From: Planctomycetota bacterium
GTDB lineage: Bacteria > Planctomycetota > UBA1135
Length of the DNA stretch: 38,826 bases
Assembly: GCA_021776925.1 (NCBI GenBank)
Contig: JAJFFB010000161.1
Location: 1 to 38,826 of the forward strand
Direction: 5' to 3'
Within the stretch, counting starts at the first letter, position 1. Every line of letters starts with the position of its first letter. Below the pieces are notes generated by a model, which was given only the letters and a program-made list of their open reading frames with translations, searched no databases and was not told the DNA's origin. The position numbers were made by a program, and so were the translations under genes. This document shows positions 32,378 through 38,826 of the stretch, one piece after another.

Positions 32378-34760
32378 AACGGATCATCATGGTGGAATCG
32401 CCCTGCGGAATCTCGATTTTGAGGATGAGCTCGCGGTCTTCGCCTGCGCCGGGTAGTCGGCGCAGCAGGGTCGTAGTTGGCGGGATGGTGAGCTGCAAGG
32501 CATCGGTCCTGAATTGCAGCGCTGAGATCTCTTTGATCTTGCCGGTCAGGACGCGAAGGTACAGCGTGTCGACCGCTGGAGAGGAAAAGCGAATGGACCG
32601 GGCCAAAGAACTGGAATCGCCTGACGGCTCCGCCGCCGAGGTGTCCTCGATGGCCACCCCGCCGACCCGGTACATGAAGGTGGGCACCGACGCCTCGTCG
32701 AAGAAGTAACCGCCAAAGTGATAACCGAGGTTGCGGGGGTAGAGCGGATCGGGATTGACCGGATTCTCTTCGTCCATCTGCGGACGCAGTGGCCAAGGTG
32801 CCTCATCGTTGGCGAGCCGGCACAAGCCGACGTCCTGCGCCAGGGCGATGGCGCGCGAGGCTGGGTCGAAGTCCCCGGCGCCTTGCCCGTCCCAACGCAC
32901 CCGGACAAAACCGCCTTGCCAGATCCCGGACAGGCTTCCGGTATGGGCATTGAAGGCGTAGCTCATCCCATTCGGGAATCCGACCGCAATCCCACGGAAT
33001 CCGGCAATTCGGCTGCGCCCGCGATAGGTGCGCGTGGTGTCGCTGACGGTCAGAATCGACGGCTCCGAGCGGATTCCCTGCGGATCTCTGGCGGTACGTC
33101 CTTGTTCAAGAAACAACCAGATCCCATCGATCTGCGCCTGGCTGTCGCCTTCAAGGACGTCGCTACGGGTTGCCAGTCCACCGGGCCAGCCCTGTGGCAT
33201 GATGATTCCCGGACGAAAAGCCTGCGGATCAATCAGGAAACGCGAAAACCACGCGGGGCGCAGTCGCTCCACCGAGGTGATCAGATCGATGCCGCTGAAG
33301 GCCGGCGACTTCTTGCCGTTGAAGGTGTGGCAGTTGATGCAGCCCAGGGTGTCCGCCCCGAGCAGCAGGCGGCCGGCTTCACGCGCGTCCCGGGCCTCGT
33401 CGCCTTTGAGTTCCGCCATTTCGAAGGGAACCGCCGGATCCGCGGATTCAAGCAGCGACGCAAGGGAGGCCAGATTCGCTTCCCCGAACTGTGGCATGCG
33501 CGTGTGCATGTAGGGGCGCACGCTCGCCGCGTCGAACATCACCCGGTGAAACCACTCGGGGTTCAGTTTGGCGCCGGCTTCGGTCAGCGGCGGGGGAATG
33601 CGGGCGTGGTCGCCGAGCGAAGGCTCGCTGGTCTTGAAGTAAAGGTCGATCTCGGCCCGCACCCCGCCATAGTCGTCGCGAACGTGGCAGCCGATGCAGT
33701 TGAAGGCGGTCAGCGTCGCGGCAATCTGCTCGTCGGCGGACCGCACGGCAACGCCCGCGAGCAGCGCCTTGCGGATGGCGGCTCTCTGGTCGTCGGAAAG
33801 GCTGAAGTCCGGTGCACCTTCTGGCTCCTGCGAAAGACAGCCGCGCATCGGATCGAGCCGGTCCTGGACACCCACCAAGGGCAGAGCCTTCGCGCCTTCC
33901 AGCGGGTGGCACGCGGCGCAGTTGAATTCCTGAAAATAGCCTCTGCCGGCTTCGATCAGAGATCGATTGACTGGCGCATTTGCGGCGCCAGTGGACTTGG
34001 TCCCCAGCAGGTAACTGGCAATCGACCTGGCCTCGGCCGAACTGAGCCCCATGGCTGGCATGCGTCCCGAAGAGCGCACACTCAGCGGCTGGTGCAGAAA
34101 CTGGGAAAGCGACGCCAGGCTGTATTTTTCAGGCAGATGCGCCAGAGCAACCGCGCCCACAAGCGATACTGGAACGACGGAGCCCAACATCGCAACTTCC
34201 CGAGGGGCGTGACAGGCTACGCAGCCAACCTTGTGGAACAGCTCGCCGCCCACGCCGATGTCGTCTTCATCAATCGGCCCGCGACGAAACAAAGTACTGG
34301 AGCGGGAGATCAGGAACTGGGAAAGGGCATCGGCGATTCCTTCACGCTTTTCCGGCGACACCCCCGACAGGACCTGAGGCATCGTCGTGCCGGCTTGCGC
34401 GGCCCCGGGGTCGGCAAGAAAGCTGCGCAAGAACTCAGGCGAAACCCGTCCGCCTACTTCCTCGAGACTCGGAGCGGCTTTGGTGCGGGGGTTCCACGCT
34501 TCCAGTTGGGGGTGGCAGGCCGCGCATCCCAATTCGCCGATCAACAGCGCCCCGACCTCCCTCACATCGAGGGGGTGCCGACCATGGAGTCCCGGCACAA
34601 CTGGAGGGAGGGGCGCCGACGCCGACTCAGTATCCGGAGCCGGCAGCCACGGGCCTCCGACGATGGCGATCGTGACCACCAACGCAGCCACCAGGCCCAG
34701 GGCCAACAGCTTCCAAGAAACACGCGGGAGTCTCTCCTCGGTCAAGTCCATTTGCGCCAC
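32364..34760 (-). CDS. Membrane-anchored five-haem cytochrome c protein
   Basis: The 798-residue protein has an N-terminal anchor (about 15-36, SWKLLALGLVAALVVTIAIV). Five CxxCH haem-attachment motifs are visible at Cys79 (CAACH), Cys180 (CVACH), Cys281 (CAACH), Cys355 (CIGCH) and Cys474 (CINCH). Candidate Met ligands follow in GTTMPQV, GRMPAMG, TRMPQFG and IIMPQGW. From about residue 560 a separate beta-rich domain without haem motifs follows (SILTVSDTTRTYRGRSRIAG ... DSTMMIRYEVL). It is the first gene of a coupled three-gene operon and would carry electrons from the propeller protein toward a terminal acceptor; the partner is inferred from context. Divergent from the DUF6288-like gene. Confidence 0.9.
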   Translation of the reverse strand: MAQMDLTEERLPRVSWKLLALGLVAALVVTIAIVGGPWLPAPDTESASAPLPPVVPGLHGRHPLDVREVGALLIGELGCAACHPQLEAWNPRTKAAPSLEEVGGRVSPEFLRSFLADPGAAQAGTTMPQVLSGVSPEKREGIADALSQFLISRSSTLFRRGPIDEDDIGVGGELFHKVGCVACHAPREVAMLGSVVPVSLVGAVALAHLPEKYSLASLSQFLHQPLSVRSSGRMPAMGLSSAEARSIASYLLGTKSTGAANAPVNRSLIEAGRGYFQEFNCAACHPLEGAKALPLVGVQDRLDPMRGCLSQEPEGAPDFSLSDDQRAAIRKALLAGVAVRSADEQIAATLTAFNCIGCHVRDDYGGVRAEIDLYFKTSEPSLGDHARIPPPLTEAGAKLNPEWFHRVMFDAASVRPYMHTRMPQFGEANLASLASLLESADPAVPFEMAELKGDEARDAREAGRLLLGADTLGCINCHTFNGKKSPAFSGIDLITSVERLRPAWFSRFLIDPQAFRPGIIMPQGWPGGLATRSDVLEGDSQAQIDGIWLFLEQGRTARDPQGIRSEPSILTVSDTTRTYRGRSRIAGFRGIAVGFPNGMSYAFNAHTGSLSGIWQGGFVRVRWDGQGAGDFDPASRAIALAQDVGLCRLANDEAPWPLRPQMDEENPVNPDPLYPRNLGYHFGGYFFDEASVPTFMYRVGGVAIEDTSAAEPSGDSSSLARSIRFSSPAVDTLYLRVLTGKIKEISALQFRTDALQLTIPPTTTLLRRLPGAGEDRELILKIEIPQGDSTMMIRYEVL

Positions 34761-34898
34761 GCGGCAACTATAGCCGTGCAGCGCGCGCGCTCAGAAAGGC
34801 GCCGTACATCGCTCAATGTAGGATGGCTTCCTGCTGCCACCTTCGCGACACTCAAAGACCCCAGCACCGGCCCCAGCCCCAGCCCCAGCCACGGCATC
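34761..34898. promoter_or_regulatory. Divergent intergenic region between the two operons
   Basis: The 138 bases separate the minus-strand cytochrome operon from the plus-strand DUF6288-like pair, so promoters for both should lie here. No convincing -10/-35 pair was recognised. Confidence 0.4.
34869..34890 (+). repeat. CCCCAG hexanucleotide repeat
   Basis: Three direct copies of CCCCAG (34871-34888) with partial units on both sides, 8 bases before the probable TTG start at 34899. Length change here by slippage could alter the spacing before the start. Confidence 0.6.
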
Positions 34899-36425
34899 TT
34901 GCGCTCCCTCCGCTCGCTTGTTCTCCATGCCTTGATCCTCGTTGCACTCGGATCTTCCGCCCTGGGACAGGTGCACTATCATCCGAACGGGCAGCCCTGG
35001 AGGCAGAAGGCCAGACAGGGTCCCGACGCCGAGGTACCAGGGTGGTTCTACAACCTGGGCATCAGCGGTGTGCGGGTGGAACTGGACCCAGAAGCCCCCA
35101 CGGACCTGCTGGTTCGCCACGTTTTTTCGGGGACCCCCGCCGACGGCAAGGTGCGGGTTGGGGACCGCATCCAGGGAGCCGGGGGTAGAGACTTTGAAGA
35201 GCCTCATCAAAATGGCTACGGCATGGATGTTTTCGGTCCCAAGGGGCCCATCCTTGATTTCGCCCTCGCCCTGGAGGCCTGCCAGGCCAAAGCGTTTAAG
35301 GGTAAGCGCGGCACCTTGGCCCTGAAACTCCAACGTGGCAGCGAGCAACTCGAGATGAAGCTGAAGATCGGCACCCGTTATGGCAGTTACTCCGATACCT
35401 ATCCCTTGGGCTGCGCCAAGTCGGACAAGATCCTGGAGGAACTCTATGGATTTCTGCTTGCCCAACAAGGCGAGGACGGGTCCTGGGGCAATCCGGTGCA
35501 CAACACCTTTGCTCCGCTGGCGCTGCTGTCCAGTGGAAACAAAAAGCACCTGCGCGCGGTAGAGCGCAACGTGCGCATGCACGCGCGCACCACCCATGCC
35601 AAAGACGAATCGTCGCTGATCAACTGGCGCTACATGGCGGCTGGTCTGGTGATGGGGGAGTACTACCTGGCCAGCGGCGAAGAGTGGGTCCTGCCGGAGT
35701 TGCAGGAGGTCTACGCCTTTCTCTTGAGCAGTCAATACATCGACATGGCTCAGGTGAACCCCAGGGTCAAGGAGACTCATCCCCATGCCCTCCCCAAGGG
35801 GCCAATGGATTCCTACGGCGGCTGGGGGCACAACCCTGGCTTTGAAGGATATGGACCCATCAGCATGCTCACTGGGCAGGGCGCCCTGGTGTTTTCGATT
35901 CTGGCGCGCTGCGGAGTCGAGGTGGACCGCGAGCGCCATGATGCGGCCTACGAGTTCCTCGCTCGGGGGACGGGTTTCAACGGTTATCTGTGGTATGGAG
36001 ATAAGCCAGCTGGCGACCAGAATTGGGCCGACATGGGGCGCACCGGGGCTTCCGGAGTTGCCAACCGGCTCAGTCCGTATTCCGAAGAGATCTATCTCCA
36101 ACGCGCACGCGCACATGCCACGGTCATTGGCACTCACCCTGAGAGCTTCCCCGATACCCACGGCTCACCGATCCTGGGCATGGGGTACGGCGCTCTGGGT
36201 GCCCAAACGATTCCCGGCAGTCTGCGCGCCCTGCTGGATGCCAACCGCTGGTGGTTCACCCTGTCCCAGTGCGCGGACGGGAGCTTCTATTACCAGCCCA
36301 ATCGTGACAACGCCGGTTATGGCGCCGACTCGCGCCTCTCCGCCAGCGCGGTGACCGCTTTCATCTTTTCAATCCCGAAGGGCAATCTGGCGATCACCGG
36401 TCGGAGCGCCGACCATCGCCGGTGA
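34899..36425 (+). CDS. Secreted DUF6288-like protein with PDZ and helical-toroid regions
   Basis: TTG 34899 gives 508 residues with a clean signal peptide (MRSLRSLVLHALILVALGSS). The frame is open far upstream (to 32718) but only as the shadow of the cytochrome gene. Residues about 45-155 form a PDZ-like domain (FYNLGISGVRVELD, VFSGTPADGKVRVGDRIQGA, KRGTLALKLQRGSEQLEMKL). Then YGSYSDTYPLGCAKSDKILE starts an alpha-helical region (to about 500) like a terpene-cyclase/prenyltransferase toroid, with HNTFAPLALLSSGN and DSYGGWGHNPGFEGYGPISM. From memory this matches DUF6288 proteins of planctomycetes, whose function is unknown. The stop overlaps the next gene by four bases (GTGA). Confidence 0.8.
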   Translation: MRSLRSLVLHALILVALGSSALGQVHYHPNGQPWRQKARQGPDAEVPGWFYNLGISGVRVELDPEAPTDLLVRHVFSGTPADGKVRVGDRIQGAGGRDFEEPHQNGYGMDVFGPKGPILDFALALEACQAKAFKGKRGTLALKLQRGSEQLEMKLKIGTRYGSYSDTYPLGCAKSDKILEELYGFLLAQQGEDGSWGNPVHNTFAPLALLSSGNKKHLRAVERNVRMHARTTHAKDESSLINWRYMAAGLVMGEYYLASGEEWVLPELQEVYAFLLSSQYIDMAQVNPRVKETHPHALPKGPMDSYGGWGHNPGFEGYGPISMLTGQGALVFSILARCGVEVDRERHDAAYEFLARGTGFNGYLWYGDKPAGDQNWADMGRTGASGVANRLSPYSEEIYLQRARAHATVIGTHPESFPDTHGSPILGMGYGALGAQTIPGSLRALLDANRWWFTLSQCADGSFYYQPNRDNAGYGADSRLSASAVTAFIFSIPKGNLAITGRSADHRR

Positions 36426-37867
36426 GCCTCCTTCTTCTCCTTGCCCTTCTCACCGCCGGGGGTACCTCTGCGCAGGCTCAGGAAGCGCAAATGAGCTGGC
36501 TCGACAACGGTTGCATCCGACTTGGCGTCGACTTGTCGATTGGCGGAGCGATCACGCATCTATCCGAGACCGGGGTCGGAAAGAACATGATCAACAGCCA
36601 CGACTGGGGGCGGCAGGTGCAGATGTCATTTTATTCCGGCCCCAACCCTTTCGTCCCCGATGGGGCGACGGTGAACGAGTCGTGGAAGGGCTTGGGCTGG
36701 AACCCGATCCAATCTGGAGATTGCTTTGGATTCCGCTCGCAGGTGACCACGCATCGCAACGACGGAAAAGAGTTGTACGTGCGTTGCATCCCGATGCAGT
36801 GGCCGTTGAAGAAGGTGCCGGGCGAGTGCGCCTTCGAGTGCTGGTTCCGCCTCGAGGGCAACACCGTGCGCGTGCGCAGCCGCTTGACCAATCAACGCTC
36901 GGACCAGACCCAATACCAGGGCCGGGCGCAGGAACTGCCGGCGGTCTACACCAACGGAGAGTGGTACAAGCTGGTCAGCTACGTCGGCGTCAAACCGTTT
37001 TCTGGCGCCGAAACCACCGTGTTGGTGGACCGTGACGACGGCAGGGGCTGGCCGTGGCGCCAGTTCCAGACCCCGGAGCACTGGGCCGCACTGCTCGGCA
37101 AGGACGATCGGGGAATCGGCGTCTACCTGCCTGATGCTTGCGCCTTCACCGGCGGTTTTGCCGGTCAGCCGAAGGGAAGCGGAGGCGCGAAAGACAGTCA
37201 GACCGGCTACATGGCGCCGACGATCGGCGAAATCCTCGATCACAACATCGTCTACACCTATGACTACACCTTGATCGTGGGATCGCTCAAGGAGATCCGC
37301 GACCACGTCTATGAACGGGAGAAGAAGCGCACCTTGCCGGGTTGGGATTTCGCCCGCGACCGGCAGCATTGGATTTGCCACAACACCATCGACGCCGGGT
37401 GGCCGATCGAAGGCGCGCTGCAACTGAAGTTGGGCGCTGCCTACGCCACTGTGCAGAGTCCAATCACCTACTGGCATGCTGAAGACGCAGGCGTTCTTTC
37501 GCTGCGTGCGAGCTTCACTACCTCCGCGACCGAGGCCAGGCTCCACTTTCAACCTTTCGACGAGCTTGCGGCCGGCGACTGGGCCCAATGGGGCCCCGAG
37601 CGTGCCAAACGCCCCCAGCCCGCCAAGCCGGTGGTGGTGCCCTTCAAGATCATCGGTGACGGCCAGCTGCGCACGTTGGAAATAGAACTCGCCGGCCAAC
37701 TGGGTTATCAGGGAGTCATGACCCAGCTCAGCGTGCAACTCCCGGTGGGTTCGGGAACGGTGAGGATCCAGGCAGTAGTGCTGAAAGCCCTTCCCTCCCA
37801 AGAAGACGGCAAAGACTCGGTGCCGCCAATTAATCCGCCGCGGTCAGCTTCGACCAGGCCACGCTAA
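36422..37867 (+). CDS. Secreted beta-rich protein, partner of the DUF6288-like gene
   Basis: GTG 36422 overlaps the upstream stop and gives 481 residues with signal peptide MSLLLLLALLTAGGTSAQA. The body starts SWLDNGCIRLGVDLSIGGAI and contains NMINSHDWGRQVQMSFYSGP, LGWNPIQSGDCFGF and RAQELPAVYTNGEWYKLVSY. This looks like a galactose-mutarotase or carbohydrate-hydrolase-type beta-sandwich. I know similar conserved secreted proteins only as hypotheticals; a sugar-binding or glycosidase role is inference. Translational coupling to the DUF6288-like gene suggests a joint function. Its last 38 bases overlap the end of the convergent PD40 gene. Confidence 0.78.
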   Translation: MSLLLLLALLTAGGTSAQAQEAQMSWLDNGCIRLGVDLSIGGAITHLSETGVGKNMINSHDWGRQVQMSFYSGPNPFVPDGATVNESWKGLGWNPIQSGDCFGFRSQVTTHRNDGKELYVRCIPMQWPLKKVPGECAFECWFRLEGNTVRVRSRLTNQRSDQTQYQGRAQELPAVYTNGEWYKLVSYVGVKPFSGAETTVLVDRDDGRGWPWRQFQTPEHWAALLGKDDRGIGVYLPDACAFTGGFAGQPKGSGGAKDSQTGYMAPTIGEILDHNIVYTYDYTLIVGSLKEIRDHVYEREKKRTLPGWDFARDRQHWICHNTIDAGWPIEGALQLKLGAAYATVQSPITYWHAEDAGVLSLRASFTTSATEARLHFQPFDELAAGDWAQWGPERAKRPQPAKPVVVPFKIIGDGQLRTLEIELAGQLGYQGVMTQLSVQLPVGSGTVRIQAVVLKALPSQEDGKDSVPPINPPRSASTRPR

Positions 37868-38826
37868 CAGTCCGCGGAATGACTTTGTCCACGGGCTGTT
37901 TATCCTCTTCATCATCGTCGAAGAGGGGCGGCGGAGCCTGGGCCTCCATCTCGATCACCGGTTGAGAATTCTCATCCTTGGTGAAGAGCATGATGGCGCC
38001 GACTGAGATCAGGGTGACGACGTGGAGGAATACGGACTCAGGGATCCCACCCGTGAGGCGCGCGTCACCTGGATTGGGCGAAGAGCGGCTTGGGGCCTTG
38101 CCTTCCTCGCCCTTCGTACTCACGCTCACCCTTTGGATTGTGGCGGCCCTTCGGTCATGGACGAAGACGTCCCATGCCTTGTTCCGATCACCGAGGACCA
38201 AGGACGATGCGCCGGATTGAAAGGCGATGAAACGGCCGTCGCCAGAGATCGAGCACCCCTTGCTCGGCGCAGTTCCCTCTGCTCCGTCCGCATTCACACT
38301 CACCCTGGTGAGCACGCCCGACTGGCGATCATGGACAAAAATGTCTGCGGCGGCGTTGCTGTCGCCCGCCACCAGTTGGGTGGCGCGGGACTCGAACACT
38401 ATAAAGCGACCATCGGCGGAAAGTGCCGGAGCCAGGCTCCAGCGGTCTGTCTGGCGGCCGTTCGAAGCTACGCTCACACGTTCGACCTCGCCTGTCTGCA
38501 GGTCCTGGACAAAGACGTCGGTCAATCCATTGGTGTCGCCCTGGACCAGATCCGTAGCCTCGGATTCAAAGGCAACGAATCGGCCATTCTCGGAAATGGC
38601 AGGCGACAAACTGGAAGCATTGCCAGGCTCCCCGCTTGAGTTCAAGCTGACCACTCTGCTCTGGCCGATCTGTCTGTCAAAAAGCAGGACCTGCCACTTC
38701 CCGATGCTGTTCTCGGGAATCTGGCTGATGGTCCTGGAAGCATAGGCCACCCAACGGCCATCGGCGGAAATGGAAGGGGAGCCGCTGGAAGTGCGTTTCT
38801 GCTCGACCTCTGCCCCCACGCTGACC
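37830..38826 (-). CDS. PD40/TolB-like repeat protein with C-terminal membrane segment, partial
   Basis: The frame runs off the right edge without a start: upstream of MGAEVEQ it continues as VSV, the usual repeat text. At least 331 residues remain. Four to five repeats like SADGRFIVFESRATQLVAGD, DIFVHDRQSGVLTRVSVN match the repeat unit of the gene at 19038-20666. Unlike that protein, this one ends in a hydrophobic helix (ESVFLHVVTLISVGAIMLF) followed by an acidic tail (LFDDDEEDKQ). It therefore appears anchored in a membrane, with the propeller outside. Confidence 0.85.
   Translation of the reverse strand, partial: VSVGAEVEQKRTSSGSPSISADGRWVAYASRTISQIPENSIGKWQVLLFDRQIGQSRVVSLNSSGEPGNASSLSPAISENGRFVAFESEATDLVQGDTNGLTDVFVQDLQTGEVERVSVASNGRQTDRWSLAPALSADGRFIVFESRATQLVAGDSNAAADIFVHDRQSGVLTRVSVNADGAEGTAPSKGCSISGDGRFIAFQSGASSLVLGDRNKAWDVFVHDRRAATIQRVSVSTKGEEGKAPSRSSPNPGDARLTGGIPESVFLHVVTLISVGAIMLFTKDENSQPVIEMEAQAPPPLFDDDEEDKQPVDKVIPRTVSVAWSKLTAAD

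Noticed and set aside
32718-34898. Very long plus-strand open frame upstream of the DUF6288-like gene
   Set aside because: It is antisense to the cytochrome gene, arginine- and glycine-rich and without domains. The signal peptide at 34899 marks the true N-terminus.
34791-36161. 456-codon minus-strand frame
   Set aside because: It is the shadow of the DUF6288-like gene; the sense frame has signal peptide and family motifs.
36626-37801. 391-codon minus-strand frame
   Set aside because: It is antisense to the secreted beta-sandwich gene, His/Arg-rich, with no recognisable domain.

Overview
The window looks like a chromosomal segment of a GC-rich bacterium, most probably a Planctomycetota lineage. 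This is inferred from gene content: a ThuA / beta-propeller / multihaem cytochrome c operon, a CotH-kinase plus lamin-tail surface protein, an FG-GAP protein and TolB-like PD40 proteins with signal peptides, a DUF6288-like secreted protein, S9 peptidase and GH106. No rRNA, tRNA or CRISPR was seen, so the assignment rests on protein families only.

Region 1 (about 1-10300) is a pile of mobile DNA. A minus-strand IS with an rve-type transposase has near-identical 28-bp ends at 438-465 and 4741-4768. It is interrupted at 857/3947 by an IS3-family element (858-3946) flanked by a CATT target duplication. The orfB of that IS3 element is interrupted at about 1613-3446 by a group II intron encoding its own reverse transcriptase/maturase. 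Removing each layer restores the frame of the layer beneath. To the right lie a 701-717 aa protein of unknown function with a Cys/His-rich tail, two related small elements with a duplicated short conserved gene (7437-7800 and 9552-10283), copies of a roughly 60-bp dispersed repeat, and a secreted subtilisin-like protease.

Region 2 (10476-20666) holds exported or transport functions in convergent pairs: a GH106-type rhamnosidase against an S9 (DPP-IV-like) peptidase, then a sodium/solute symporter against a secreted esterase, followed by a PD40-repeat protein. This suggests extracellular breakdown of polysaccharide and peptide with uptake, but no substrate can be proven.

Region 3 (20667-29728) has a decayed IS256-family remnant, an FG-GAP protein built from seven exact 177-bp units, two or three small unknown genes, a large CotH/lamin-tail protein, an alanine-dehydrogenase/N5-(carboxyethyl)ornithine-synthase-like enzyme in visibly less GC-rich DNA, and a small membrane protein.

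Region 4 (29757-38826) has a minus-strand, translationally coupled three-gene operon (five-haem cytochrome, beta-propeller, ThuA). Divergent from it is a two-gene operon (DUF6288-like protein and a secreted beta-rich protein, sharing a GTGA overlap). The window ends in a second PD40-repeat protein that runs off the edge.
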